Shown: positions 17,685-26,530 of the stretch, piece by piece
Position numbering within the stretch: position 1 is the first letter of the stretch
How the letters are laid out: each line of letters starts with the position of its first letter
DNA from: Flavobacterium granuli
GTDB taxonomy: Bacteria > Bacteroidota > Bacteroidia > Flavobacteriales > Flavobacteriaceae
Reading direction: 5' to 3'
DNA: 64,000 bases
Assembly: GCF_900129705.1 (NCBI RefSeq)
Contig: NZ_FQWO01000002.1
Coordinates: 372,001 to 436,000 of the forward strand
The notes under the pieces: generated by a model
Told to the model about the DNA's origin: nothing
What the model saw: only the letters and a program-made list of their open reading frames with translations
Databases searched by the model: none
Program-made: the position numbers and the translations under genes

Positions 17685-18653
17685 TTATTTTCTAAAAGAG
17701 GTCAAAGATAATAAAAAATTCGCCCTTAGCCCTAAAGGAAGCATTCTCCTGATTTTATTCGGCTTATTTGAAGAATTAGGAGAAGAAGTCACTAAATAAA
17801 CTCCGATGAAAATTAAAATGGCGGAAACTATTTTTACCAAATCGAGTTTGTCTTTTCCTAAACTGATAGCAAATATGGTAGCGAACAAAGGCTGAAGGTA
17901 AATGAAAACAGCAACTGTGGTTGGTTTTAATTCTTTCATTGTAAGTAAGTTTAACAAATACGTCAGAAAGGTCGAAACCACAACAACAAAACCTATTTTC
18001 CAGTAAATTAGTGTTGGTATTAAGATCCATTGGGCTGTGGTCAATTGGCTCCAGCCAAAGGGTAAAACCATAATTAGTCCAAAGCTGTAGATCCATTTTA
18101 CAAAGGTAAACGCATTGTATTTCTCCATTAACTTTTTAACGATAATCAGGTAAAAACCATAAGAAATAGCATTAACTAAAACCAGAAAATTCCCAAAACC
18201 CCCATGGGTGGTGCTTCCTATGGATTTGCCGTAAAGAATTAGGAATGCCGTTCCTATCAAGCCTAAGATGATTCCGGAAACCATTCGCTTTTTCATAGGT
18301 TCTTTCATGATAATGGCCGAAAGCACTAAAACAATCATAGGAGTTGAAACCATAATTACCGCTGCCGAAATGGGAGAAGTAAGACTCAATCCTTTGAAGA
18401 AAGTCAGCATATTGAAGGCTACACCAAAGAAGGCGGCGGCGATGATTCTCGGAAAATCATTCAGGGCTATTTTTTCCTTTGGCATAAAAAACCAAAATAG
18501 CCAAAACAGTAGTGTTGTTCCACCTACACGTAATAAAATAAAGCCATAAGCATCAATGTATTGAGGCATGACATCCTTGGCAATGGTAAAAGTGAGGCCA
18601 TAAATAACAGAAACAAGAGTAGCTCCCAGCAGGGCTATGTTTTTTTTAGACAT
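17685..18653 (-). CDS. EamA family (DMT superfamily) transporter
   Basis: The 322-residue protein has ten predicted membrane spans in two EamA repeats; KNIALLGATLVSVIYGLTFTIAK opens the first and FGNFLVLVNAISYGFYLIIVKK the second. It is an inner-membrane carrier of metabolites or drugs whose substrate cannot be told. The C-terminus extends about 30 basic residues beyond the last span. The start overlaps the stop of the ArsC-like gene (TAATG). Confidence 0.93.
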   Translation of the reverse strand: MSKKNIALLGATLVSVIYGLTFTIAKDVMPQYIDAYGFILLRVGGTTLLFWLFWFFMPKEKIALNDFPRIIAAAFFGVAFNMLTFFKGLSLTSPISAAVIMVSTPMIVLVLSAIIMKEPMKKRMVSGIILGLIGTAFLILYGKSIGSTTHGGFGNFLVLVNAISYGFYLIIVKKLMEKYNAFTFVKWIYSFGLIMVLPFGWSQLTTAQWILIPTLIYWKIGFVVVVSTFLTYLLNLLTMKELKPTTVAVFIYLQPLFATIFAISLGKDKLDLVKIVSAILIFIGVYLVTSSPNSSNKPNKIRRMLPLGLRANFLLSLTSFRK

Positions 18654-19003
18654 TAGCTCAATGCTTTCATTACTTGAAGCATGTTTTGCTGGCTTCCGCC
18701 AATGTAAACCTTGTTATCAATGACAAAAACGGGTCTGCTCAAGAAAGTATAATGTTCTAAAATATAATTTTTGTAATCTTCTTCGGTTAAGGATTTGTCC
18801 TTTAAATTCATCGATTTGTACAGCTGGGCTTTTTTGCTGAATAAGCTTTCATAGCTACCGGCGAGTTGGTGCATTTCTTCGAGTTCCTCTAATGTAAGTG
18901 AATCTTGTTTGATATCACGAAAAACAAGATTATGTCCTTTAGGTAAAGATTTTATGATTTTTCGACAAGTGTCGCAGGAGGCGATATAATAGATTTTGTT
19001 CAT
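18653..19003 (-). CDS. ArsC/Spx-family thioredoxin-fold protein
   Basis: The frame extends to 19039, but ATG 19003 (MNKIYYIASCDTCRKIIKSL) is the normal family start. The ~116-residue product has the thioredoxin-like fold with a CxxC (CDTC) at residues 10-13, and VIDNKVYIGGSQQNML near the C-terminus. ArsC-family members reduce arsenate or act as regulators (Spx, YffB); this one lacks ars neighbours, so arsenate reduction is not supported by context. Confidence 0.88.
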   Translation of the reverse strand: MNKIYYIASCDTCRKIIKSLPKGHNLVFRDIKQDSLTLEELEEMHQLAGSYESLFSKKAQLYKSMNLKDKSLTEEDYKNYILEHYTFLSRPVFVIDNKVYIGGSQQNMLQVMKALS

Positions 19004-19087
19004 GGTGTTTTGTGTTTTCTTTATGCAAAGAAAATTCATTTGATGCTGAAAATGATTAATTTTATAAAAAAAATAAAATTACAGTAA

Positions 19088-19543
19088 ATGGATCAAACAT
19101 TTGAAATTACCAAATCAAGCAGGGAAGCCTTGTCTCAATTTCTGCAACGATATACTTTGGAACAATTAAATAAGATTCCGGAAGGCTATAGCAACAATTT
19201 GATTTGGAATATAGGACACATAGTGGTAGTGCAGCAAATGCTGGTTTATAAATTGTCGGGTTTGCCGATGATGATTTCGGACGAAATGGTCAATAGATAC
19301 AAGAAAGGAACGGCGCCAGTTCAGGATGCAACCCAAGCCGATGTTGATGAAATAAAGGAACTTCTTTTTGAGACAATTCATCAAACGCAAAAGGATTTGG
19401 ATAATAAAATATTCAAAAATTTTCAGGAATTTACCACCATGACCGGCTTTGCCGTAAAAAATGCAGAAGATGCCATTTCATTTAACATTTACCATGAAGC
19501 GGTTCATACAGGAATTATGATGGGTTTACGAAAGTTTGTGTAA
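19088..19543 (+). CDS. DinB-family four-helix protein
   Basis: The 151-residue protein matches DinB-like four-helix-bundle proteins: LIWNIGHIVVVQQMLVYKL has the first metal His, and NIYHEAVHTGIMMGL the C-terminal His pair (H-x3-H). DinB-like proteins of this type include metal-dependent thiol transferases. No relation to the DNA polymerase DinB. It is divergent from the arsC-like gene and stands alone. Confidence 0.85.
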   Translation: MDQTFEITKSSREALSQFLQRYTLEQLNKIPEGYSNNLIWNIGHIVVVQQMLVYKLSGLPMMISDEMVNRYKKGTAPVQDATQADVDEIKELLFETIHQTQKDLDNKIFKNFQEFTTMTGFAVKNAEDAISFNIYHEAVHTGIMMGLRKFV

Positions 19544-19626
19544 TAGCAACTAAAGGGCAATTGCTTGTTTAGAATAAATTAAAGGGTAATTTTGTCAAAC
19601 TTATTTGCAATTAAAAATTAAGAGAT

Positions 19627-20772
19627 ATGAAATTCAATACTAAAACAATTCACGGAGGACAACATCACGATCCAAGTACAGGAGCTGTAATGCCGCCGGT
19701 TTATCAAACGTCAACATTTGTACAAAAAAGCCCCGGACAGCCTATAAATCCAGATTATGAATATAGCAGGGCTGCAAATCCTACCCGATCTGCACTTGAA
19801 AATGCACTGGCAAGTATTGAAAATGGAGTGAGAGGATTGGCTTTTTCATCAGGATTAGCAGCAACAGATTGCTTGTTGCGCTCTTTCAAAGCCGGAGATG
19901 AAATCATTGCTATGGATGATTTGTATGGTGGGACTTATAGAATGTTTACTAAAATCTATAAAGATTCAGGGATTAAATTTCATTTTGAGGATATGAATGA
20001 TATGGAGAAATTCCAGTCATTGATCAACAAAAACACTAAGTTGGTTTGGGTCGAAACTCCAACAAATCCTCTGATGAAATTGGCAGATATTAGAGAAATT
20101 GCCAAAATCACCAAGGCAAACAATATTCTTTTTGCAGTTGATAATACTTTTGCGACACCTTATTTGCAAAATCCATTAGATTTAGGTGCTGATGTGGTGA
20201 TGCATTCTGCGACGAAATATCTTTCGGGACATTCTGATGTTATTGCAGGGGCATTAATCGTAAAAGACGAAGCATTAGGAGAGCAGTTGCATTTTCAACA
20301 ATTTGCCACAGGAGCTACCCTTGGGCCAATGGACAGTTTTCTTGTGCTAAGAGGTATAAAAACCCTGCATTTAAGAATGCAAAGACATTGTGAAAACGGT
20401 GCAAAAGTGGTGGATTTTTTAAACAATCATCCTAAAATCAAAACGGTTTATTATCCGGGATTAGCCAGTCATCCGTTTCATGAAATTGCAAAGAAACAAA
20501 TGAGTGATTTTGGAGGAATGGTTTCTTTCACGTTTGTATCGGGTAAAAAAGAGGATTCTATTGATTTTCTTGAAAAACTTAGGGTGTTCACCTTGGCCGA
20601 ATCTCTTGGAGGAGTGGAATCATTGGCAAACCATCCGGCTTTGATGACTCATGCGTCGATTCCGGAAGATAAAAGAAAAGAAATAGGAATTACTGATGAT
20701 TTGGTTCGATTGAGTGTAGGTATAGAAGACGCTGATGATTTGATTGAAGATTTAAAACAAGCATTGGCATAA
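19627..20772 (+). CDS. Cystathionine gamma-synthase/gamma-lyase family
   Basis: The 381-residue PLP enzyme has the Cys/Met-metabolism signature: YQTSTFVQKSPG, YEYSRAANPTRSALENALAS, and the PLP lysine in HSATKYLSGHSDVIAG. The family joins or splits cystathionine in methionine and cysteine metabolism; sequence alone does not decide between synthase and lyase. The length and N-terminus (MKFNTKTIHGGQ) are typical. A strong terminator follows. Confidence 0.93.
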   Translation: MKFNTKTIHGGQHHDPSTGAVMPPVYQTSTFVQKSPGQPINPDYEYSRAANPTRSALENALASIENGVRGLAFSSGLAATDCLLRSFKAGDEIIAMDDLYGGTYRMFTKIYKDSGIKFHFEDMNDMEKFQSLINKNTKLVWVETPTNPLMKLADIREIAKITKANNILFAVDNTFATPYLQNPLDLGADVVMHSATKYLSGHSDVIAGALIVKDEALGEQLHFQQFATGATLGPMDSFLVLRGIKTLHLRMQRHCENGAKVVDFLNNHPKIKTVYYPGLASHPFHEIAKKQMSDFGGMVSFTFVSGKKEDSIDFLEKLRVFTLAESLGGVESLANHPALMTHASIPEDKRKEIGITDDLVRLSVGIEDADDLIEDLKQALA

Positions 20773-20794
20773 TATTAAAATACGGTATGTTATC

Positions 20795-20833
20795 AAAAAT
20801 CCCGGTTCTACAACATTTAGAACCGGGATTTTT
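20795..20833. terminator. Intrinsic terminator, convergent genes
   Basis: AAAAATCCCGGTTCTA and TAGAACCGGGATTTTT form a long perfect stem (about 16 bp) with a short loop. It separates the cystathionine gene (plus) from the outer membrane protein gene (minus) and can work both ways. Confidence 0.9.
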
Positions 20834-20857
20834 GTTTTTAAACTGATTTCAGTTTTG

Positions 20858-21661
20858 CTATTGCAGATAATAAATATAGCCAACATTGAACCAAACCAAC
20901 CAGTCATTGGCCTTGTTTTCTTTGTAAATATCCGGATTCGGATTTAAGCCATCTACCCAGTTTGAAAAATAATATTGAAAGCGTAAATCCACCATTAAAT
21001 CTTGCAAAGGTGTTAGTTTGTAACGGGTTCCCACACTAGAAATGACTGACCAGACCGTGCCGGTTTCGGTTGAGAATCCGTAAGGACGGCCATCGGTTGG
21101 AGTGAGGTATTTTGGGAATGTGGTTAAGGGGGTTCCTAATGGTCCCATTGTCGAGGATACTTTGGCATCGTATTGGCTAAATTGTCCCCCAAGGCTTATA
21201 AAGGGCCCTAAACTTCCTATTCTGGAAGTGAAATCGCGAATACTAAGAGGAAAATATTCTAATTGCATCCCAATATTAGCAACGGCAGTACTTCCTCTCA
21301 TGGCTCTTAATTGATCTGCTCCCATGCCGGTATGATCCGGGGCTACCCATTGACCAAAATGTTCTAAATTAGTTTTATTGTAGGATAGTTCACTTCTTAA
21401 TTTAAAGTGATCGTTAAAATAGGTTTCTGGAACATAGCAATTACATTCTGCTTTGTACGAAAAATTAATATAATGAATCAAGCCTATGCCGACACCTGTG
21501 TTTCCTGCATTTGTATCAAGGTTGTAACGTTCCCCATAATCGGATTGAAAAGCTACTGGACCAGCAATAATCCCTACTTCGTGCGAAAATCCAAATTGCG
21601 CATTTGTTTTATTTGAAAATCCCAAAAAAACAAATAAAGCGAGGGTGATGTACTTTAGCAT
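20858..21661 (-). CDS. THC0290_0291-like outer membrane protein
   Basis: The 267-residue protein has a signal peptide (cut near TNAQ, residue 22) and alternating aromatic/hydrophobic strands ending in WLVWFNVGYIYYLQ, the pattern of an outer membrane beta-barrel. The start FGFSHEVGIIAGPVAFQSDY resembles a Flavobacteriia family named after THC0290_0291; I base this on memory of the sequence pattern. The function is unknown. Single gene, divergent from the first glutamate dehydrogenase. Confidence 0.75.
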   Translation of the reverse strand: MLKYITLALFVFLGFSNKTNAQFGFSHEVGIIAGPVAFQSDYGERYNLDTNAGNTGVGIGLIHYINFSYKAECNCYVPETYFNDHFKLRSELSYNKTNLEHFGQWVAPDHTGMGADQLRAMRGSTAVANIGMQLEYFPLSIRDFTSRIGSLGPFISLGGQFSQYDAKVSSTMGPLGTPLTTFPKYLTPTDGRPYGFSTETGTVWSVISSVGTRYKLTPLQDLMVDLRFQYYFSNWVDGLNPNPDIYKENKANDWLVWFNVGYIYYLQ

Positions 21662-21881
21662 TTTCAGTTACAATTTCAAGTAATAACAAATATATGAAAA
21701 ACATCGATGCCTAATTGAAATTAAAATTAAAAATAATGAGTCAAATTCTCTTTTATTTGTGAAAATTATAGCAATTCTAGTTTAAAAGCCAGTTTAAAAA
21801 CGGATTTCTTCAAAATTGCTTAATAAAAAGATAATTCTGTAAAGAAGATAAAAAAAAAGATTCAATAATTTGTAGAAAATG

Positions 21882-21889
21882 TATATTTG
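21882..21889 (+). promoter_or_regulatory. -7 element TATATTTG of the NAD-type gdh
   Basis: An exact TANNTTTG match 45 nt before ATG 21934. Transcription would start about six nt downstream, just before or within the palindrome at 21901-21912. Confidence 0.6.
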
Positions 21890-21900
21890 TACTAGCTAAC

Positions 21901-21912
21901 GAAAACGTTTTC
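21901..21912. promoter_or_regulatory. Palindrome GAAAACGTTTTC, possible operator
   Basis: A perfect 12-bp palindrome centred on CG lies 11 nt after the -7 element. Operators of LacI/GalR-family repressors often have a central CG with A/T-rich arms, so repression or control of the first glutamate dehydrogenase is plausible. No such regulator is encoded nearby. Confidence 0.4.
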
Positions 21913-21933
21913 TTAATTAATTAGTTGTTACTT

Positions 21934-23277
21934 ATGTTACTAAAAATAAATGATTTTATGGCTCAAGTTGAAGCCAAGAATCCAAATGAACCGGAATTTA
22001 TTCAAGCAGTTAGAGAATTTGCCGAAACGGTGATTCCATTTATTGCGACTCAAAAAAAATATGACGGAAAAAATTTGCTTTTAAGAATGGCTGAGCCAGA
22101 GCGTTCCGTTATTTTTCGTGTTCCATGGGTAGATGATAAAGGTGAAATTCAGGTAAATAGAGGGTTTAGAATCCAAATGAATTCAGCAATTGGACCTTAC
22201 AAAGGAGGAATTCGTTTTCATCATACCGTAAATTTATCGGTTTTGAAGTTTTTGGCTTTCGAACAAGTATTTAAAAATAGTCTGACCACTTTGCCGATGG
22301 GTGGAGGTAAAGGAGGATCAGATTTTGATCCTGAGGGAAAAACGGATGCTGAAGTAATGCGTTTTTGTCAGTCTTTCATGACGGAATTATGCAGGCATAT
22401 TGGTCCACAATTAGACGTTCCTGCAGGAGATATTGGAGTTGGAGCAAGAGAAATTGGCTATTTATTTGGTCAATATAAGAGGATAAAAAATGAGTTTACC
22501 GGAGTTTTAACCGGTAAAGGATTGGCATATGGTGGATCTTTGATCAGACCGGAAGCTACAGGTTATGGAGTGGTTTATTTTACCGAACAAATGTTGCAGA
22601 CTATTGGTCATACCATTAAAGGTAAAACGGTATCCATTTCAGGATTTGGTAATGTGGCCTGGGGAGTTGCTTTAAAAGTGAATGATCTTGGAGGAAAAAT
22701 AGTTACTATTTCTGGCCCTGACGGTTACATTTATGACGAAGAAGGAATCTCGGGAGATAAAATTGAATTTATGCTCGAAATGAGGGCTAGAGGAGACAAT
22801 AGAGTTGAATCTTATTTAGAGAAATATCCAAAAGCAGTTTTCCATAAAGGAAAAAGTGTTTGGGAGGTTAAAGTTGATGTTGCAATTCCTTGTGCAACTC
22901 AAAATGAGTTGAATGAAGAAGATGCAAAAAAATTAATTGCTAACGGAGTTATCTGTGTTACGGAAGCGGCTAATATGCCAAGTACATTAGGAGCAATTAA
23001 AGAATTCTTGAATGCCAAAGTACTTTTTGCTCCGGGAAAAGCGGCCAATGCAGGAGGTGTTGCGGCTTCAGGATTAGAAATGACACAAAACTCTATTCGA
23101 TTGAACTGGACCAGTGAAGAAGTAGATTCCCGATTGAAAGAAATCATGACAGGGATACACAATCAATGTAAAAAATATGGTACCGAAGAAAGTGGTTATG
23201 TAAACTATGTTAAGGGCGCTAATATTGCCGGTTTTGTAAAAGTTGCTGATGCAATGCTAGCTCAAGGAGTAGTATAA
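21934..23277 (+). CDS. Glutamate dehydrogenase, NAD-type
   Basis: The frame can begin at a TTG at 21925, but ATG 21934 aligns exactly with the start of the next paralogue (15 residues before NPNEPEF). The 447-residue hexameric class I enzyme interconverts glutamate and 2-oxoglutarate plus ammonia. Catalytic features PYKGGIRFHHTVN, LPMGGGKGGSDFDPEGK and DVPAGDIGVG are intact. The nucleotide fold reads SGFGNVAWGVALK and ends with TISGPDGYIYDEEG; Gly replaces the Asp found in NADP enzymes, and the segment is close to the NAD-dependent Clostridium symbiosum enzyme. I infer NAD preference and a catabolic role. Confidence 0.92.
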   Translation: MLLKINDFMAQVEAKNPNEPEFIQAVREFAETVIPFIATQKKYDGKNLLLRMAEPERSVIFRVPWVDDKGEIQVNRGFRIQMNSAIGPYKGGIRFHHTVNLSVLKFLAFEQVFKNSLTTLPMGGGKGGSDFDPEGKTDAEVMRFCQSFMTELCRHIGPQLDVPAGDIGVGAREIGYLFGQYKRIKNEFTGVLTGKGLAYGGSLIRPEATGYGVVYFTEQMLQTIGHTIKGKTVSISGFGNVAWGVALKVNDLGGKIVTISGPDGYIYDEEGISGDKIEFMLEMRARGDNRVESYLEKYPKAVFHKGKSVWEVKVDVAIPCATQNELNEEDAKKLIANGVICVTEAANMPSTLGAIKEFLNAKVLFAPGKAANAGGVAASGLEMTQNSIRLNWTSEEVDSRLKEIMTGIHNQCKKYGTEESGYVNYVKGANIAGFVKVADAMLAQGVV

Positions 23278-23305
23278 AATAATTTTATATCGCATTTAAA
23301 GAATG

Positions 23306-23340
23306 CCTTCTGTCATCATTTTGACAGAAGGTTTTTTTTT
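23306..23340 (+). terminator. Terminator after NAD-type gdh
   Basis: CCTTCTGTCA and TGACAGAAGG form a perfect 10-bp stem with a 6-nt loop, followed by nine or more T. It separates the two glutamate dehydrogenase transcripts. Confidence 0.92.
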
Positions 23341-23637
23341 GTTTGTTTAATGGATTAAGATATAAATCACCTTGATGAGTCATACAATGTCATTCGTTTC
23401 GCTTTGCGATAGAGAATATTGATTTATCGCTAATCAGATTCGGATTTAATGAAAAATAAACAAGGATTAGTGGCTTTTTATTGAAATTTAAGGAGTGAGT
23501 GTTTTGCTTTTATTACGAAATTCATAATATTCCCTATTTGAATTTTGCTTTAAAATAAATTTGATAGTGCTTATTTAATGAATAGGGAATTCTTTGGGCA
23601 AAACTAAAAAAAAAGTGTCAGTGCTTTTATTGTGCCG
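23341..23637. other. Gap between the two gdh genes; one inverted repeat
   Basis: About 300 nt of AT-rich DNA without a credible gene. The only structure seen is an inverted repeat, ATTCCCTATT at 23529-23538 and AATAGGGAAT at 23581-23590, with perfect 10-bp arms 42 nt apart, upstream of the second gene's promoter element. Confidence 0.5.
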
Positions 23638-23645
23638 TATCTTTG
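23638..23645 (+). promoter_or_regulatory. -7 element TATCTTTG of the NADP-type gdh
   Basis: An exact TANNTTTG match 48 nt before ATG 23694. No clear -33 TTG at the normal distance. Confidence 0.55.
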
Positions 23646-23693
23646 TGAACCTGAACAATGACTCATTTTTGAATGTTTATAATCTAAATTATC

Positions 23694-25037
23694 ATGTCGC
23701 AAAGCATTACTACTTTTATAGAAGAGGTTGCCAAGAATAACCCAAATGAACCAGAATTTATGCAAGCTGTAGCAGAGGTGGCTGAAGCTGTAATTCCTTT
23801 TATTGAAAAAAATAAAAAATACCAAAATAAAATGCTTTTGGAGCGAATGGTCGAGGCAGAACGGATCATAATTTTTCGAGTGCCTTGGATTGATGATCAG
23901 GGACGAACTCAGGTAAATAGAGGATATCGCATTCAGATGAACTCGGCGATCGGGCCATACAAAGGAGGGATTCGTTTTCATCCTACGGTGAATTTAAGTA
24001 TTTTGAAGTTTTTGGCTTTTGAACAAACGTTCAAAAATAGTTTAACCACTTTGCCAATGGGTGGCGGTAAAGGAGGATCTAATTTTGATCCAAAAGGAAA
24101 ATCAGATATTGAGGTGATGCGTTTTTGCCAAAGTTTTATGAACGAATTGTGCCGACACATTGGTGCCGATACAGATGTTCCTGCGGGAGATATTGGTGTT
24201 GGAGGAAGAGAAGTGGGGTATATGTTTGGTCAGTATAAAAAAATCAGAAACGAATTTACAGGAGTTTTAACCGGTAAGGGAATTTCTTTCGGAGGTTCGT
24301 TAATCAGGCCAGAATCTACAGGATACGGCACGGTGTATTTTGCTCAAAGTATGTTGGCCACAAAAGGGGATGATTTTAAAGGCAAAACGGTGGTGATTTC
24401 AGGTTCTGGGAATGTAGCCCAATATGCAACCGAAAAAGTGAATGAATTAGGAGGAAAAGTAGTGGCTCTTTCAGATTCTTTGGGGTATATGTACGATGCG
24501 GACGGAATTGATTCGGAGAAATTGGCTTATATTATGGAATTAAAAAATGAGCTAAGAGGAAAACTAAGTGATTATGTCATCAAATATCCAAATGCGAAAT
24601 ATGTTTATGATGAGCGTCCTTGGGGAATAAAATGCGATGTTGCCCTGCCTTGTGCAACCCAAAACGAATTGGATGAAGGGGATGCCAAAATCTTAATCGA
24701 GAACGGATGCATATGTGTTGCTGAAGGCGCAAATATGCCATCTACCCCGGAAGCGGTTGTTGTTTTTCAAGACGCAAAAATATTATACGCTCCGGGAAAA
24801 GCGGCCAATGCCGGCGGAGTTACGACTTCAGGTCTGGAGATGTCTCAAAATTCATTAAGACTAAAATGGTCTTCCAAAAAAGTAGATGAACGATTAAAAG
24901 AAATTATGTGCGACATTCACACTTCTTGTGTGAAATACGGTACAGATGAAACGGGACATGTAGACTATGTAAAAGGAGCAAACATTGCCGGTTTTGTAAA
25001 AGTAGCCGATGCCATGCTGGCGCAAGGAGTGGTCTAA
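23694..25037 (+). CDS. gdhA: Glutamate dehydrogenase, NADP-type
   Basis: The 447-residue paralogue of the gene upstream has the same catalytic core (PYKGGIRFHPTVN, LPMGGGKGGSNFDPKGK, DVPAGDIGVG). Its nucleotide fold reads SGSGNVAQYATEK and then ALSDSLGYMYDADG, as in the NADP-dependent enzyme of E. coli, with Asp-Ser after the second strand. I infer NADPH-dependent ammonia assimilation. The two genes are in tandem, the same length, and separated by a terminator and independent promoter elements, so they are probably controlled separately. Confidence 0.94.
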   Translation: MSQSITTFIEEVAKNNPNEPEFMQAVAEVAEAVIPFIEKNKKYQNKMLLERMVEAERIIIFRVPWIDDQGRTQVNRGYRIQMNSAIGPYKGGIRFHPTVNLSILKFLAFEQTFKNSLTTLPMGGGKGGSNFDPKGKSDIEVMRFCQSFMNELCRHIGADTDVPAGDIGVGGREVGYMFGQYKKIRNEFTGVLTGKGISFGGSLIRPESTGYGTVYFAQSMLATKGDDFKGKTVVISGSGNVAQYATEKVNELGGKVVALSDSLGYMYDADGIDSEKLAYIMELKNELRGKLSDYVIKYPNAKYVYDERPWGIKCDVALPCATQNELDEGDAKILIENGCICVAEGANMPSTPEAVVVFQDAKILYAPGKAANAGGVTTSGLEMSQNSLRLKWSSKKVDERLKEIMCDIHTSCVKYGTDETGHVDYVKGANIAGFVKVADAMLAQGVV

Positions 25038-25060
25038 TCTTTGTTTTAAAATTTATAAAG

Positions 25061-25100
25061 CCTTCTGCGGTTCCTGAATTTCGGGATTGCAGAAGGTTTC
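25061..25100 (+). terminator. Probable terminator after gdhA
   Basis: CCTTCTGC at 25061-25068 pairs with GCAGAAGG at 25089-25096, with a partly paired interior (TCC/GGA). The T-tract after it is short and interrupted. Confidence 0.55.
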
Positions 25101-25142
25101 TCTTTTGGAATAAAACAAAAAACAGAGTACTTTAGTTTGTCG

Positions 25143-25150
25143 TATATTTG
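25143..25150 (+). promoter_or_regulatory. -7 element TATATTTG of recO
   Basis: An exact TANNTTTG match about 96 nt before the recO ATG. The roughly 90-nt leader holds no obvious structure. Confidence 0.5.
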
Positions 25151-25245
25151 CGGCAAAATAGGAATTTTGGCTATTGTTTTTGGGGAAGGTTTTCCTGAAA
25201 TAAAGTACTGCAAAAGACTTATTTTTAAAAACAACACAAAAACTA

Positions 25246-25959
25246 ATGCAGGTAAAAACCAAAGCAATCGTCATTTCGTCTTTGAAGTTTCAGGAAAAAA
25301 GCTTGATTGTAAAGTGTTTTACCCAGTCTCACGGATTAAAATCTTATTTTGTGCGGGATGCTTTTTCTGGCAGGAAATCCAATCAAAAAATCGCCTATTT
25401 TCAACCATTGACTATTCTTGAAATAGAGGCGGTCCACAAGAACAAAGGCACTTTAGAAAATTTCAAGGAAATAAAAATCGGGACGCCTTTTCATTCCATT
25501 CATTCGGATATTTATAAAAGCACGATTGTGATGTTTATTTCCGAAATGTTGCACCATTCGATTCACGAAGAAGAAAAAAATGAGCATTTGTTTACCTTTT
25601 TAGAGACAGCTTTACATTGGTTAGACAATCACGATGAAATCGCTAATTTTCACTTGATTTTATTATTGGAAACTACAAAATATTTGGGCTTTTATCCCGA
25701 TATTTCTGATATGGATATGCCTTTTTTCGAAATGACCGAAGGCATTTTTACGCCCTTTCACGCCATAAGTTCGTTGACGGAACACGAAACCAATTTGTTC
25801 AAAAAACTGATTGGATTAAAATTCGAAAACGATCAAAAAACCTTCCACGTCATCGAGAGGCAGCTTGTTTTGAGAATACTGATTGATTATTATAGTTTCC
25901 ATCTGGACGGTTTCAAGAAGCCAAAATCTCTCGATATTTTAAAAGAAGTTTTTTCTTAA
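25246..25959 (+). CDS. recO: DNA repair protein RecO
   Basis: RecO acts with RecF and RecR to load RecA onto SSB-coated DNA. The 237-residue product has the N-terminal OB-fold start VKTKAIVISSLKFQEKSLIV followed by FTQSHGLKSYFVRDAFSG, then a helical C-terminal domain. The zinc-finger cysteines found in some RecO proteins are absent, as is common in Bacteroidota. The length is normal. Confidence 0.9.
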   Translation: MQVKTKAIVISSLKFQEKSLIVKCFTQSHGLKSYFVRDAFSGRKSNQKIAYFQPLTILEIEAVHKNKGTLENFKEIKIGTPFHSIHSDIYKSTIVMFISEMLHHSIHEEEKNEHLFTFLETALHWLDNHDEIANFHLILLLETTKYLGFYPDISDMDMPFFEMTEGIFTPFHAISSLTEHETNLFKKLIGLKFENDQKTFHVIERQLVLRILIDYYSFHLDGFKKPKSLDILKEVFS

Positions 25960-26004
25960 AGTTACAGAGTTTCATAAAATATGATTTCGCATTTAAAAGT
26001 AAAG

Positions 26005-26012
26005 TATATTTG
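26005..26012 (+). promoter_or_regulatory. -7 element TATATTTG
   Basis: An exact TANNTTTG match 57 nt before the start of the small membrane protein gene at 26069. Confidence 0.5.
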
Positions 26013-26068
26013 TCTTTTAATCAAGTTTGTTGTTCTTTATGGAAAACAAGCTTTAACCAATTAACTTT

Positions 26069-26530
26069 ATGGAAAAAAAATTAAAGCAGGATGAGGAAAT
26101 TCAAAAGATTGAAAAAATCACGGGCTATCAGCTCCCTAATAAATTTAAAATAATTGGCTTGGTGTTATTTGTTATTTCATTCATTTCGATTGCCAGTATT
26201 TCGTTCTATTTAGAGAAAATGAAATACAATGATTTCCTGGTTAGGTTAGCCGAGACAGGAATGATCTTAGGATTGCTTATAATTTCAATATCTAAAGAAA
26301 AAATAGAAGATGAGTTAATCGCAAAGATCCGAATGCAATCATATAATTATGCTGTCATAGGAACAGTGTTAATCTATTTAATAATGCCTTTTATTAATTT
26401 GGCTGTTGTAGCTAGTTTTTCTTCAATGCCTAAAATGGATGGGAGTAAAGATGTTGCTGTTTTAGGGGTTTTGCTTACAATCCAGATTTTTACTTTCAGG
26501 AAGTTAAAAAGAGCATACAATGAAAAATAG
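26069..26530 (+). CDS. Small four-span membrane protein
   Basis: The 153-residue protein has four predicted membrane spans (about residues 27-48, 63-76, 92-115 and 128-142) after a charged N-terminus. I recognise no family. Its end overlaps the start of the XRE regulator by 11 nt. Membrane protein plus small XRE regulator pairs occur widely in bacteria, and the regulator probably controls this pair. Confidence 0.7.
   Translation: MEKKLKQDEEIQKIEKITGYQLPNKFKIIGLVLFVISFISIASISFYLEKMKYNDFLVRLAETGMILGLLIISISKEKIEDELIAKIRMQSYNYAVIGTVLIYLIMPFINLAVVASFSSMPKMDGSKDVAVLGVLLTIQIFTFRKLKRAYNEK

Noticed and set aside
18653..19003. ArsC-like gene as an arsenic resistance determinant
   Set aside because: No arsR, arsB or acr3 nearby, and the family also includes Spx/YffB-like proteins of other function.
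19088..19543. DinB-like protein as a DNA damage polymerase
   Set aside because: It is a metal-binding four-helix protein; the polymerase DinB is the separate gene at 50532.
25137..25421. 94-residue frame overlapping the start of recO
   Set aside because: Begins inside the promoter element and overlaps the recO OB-fold; composition is not protein-like.
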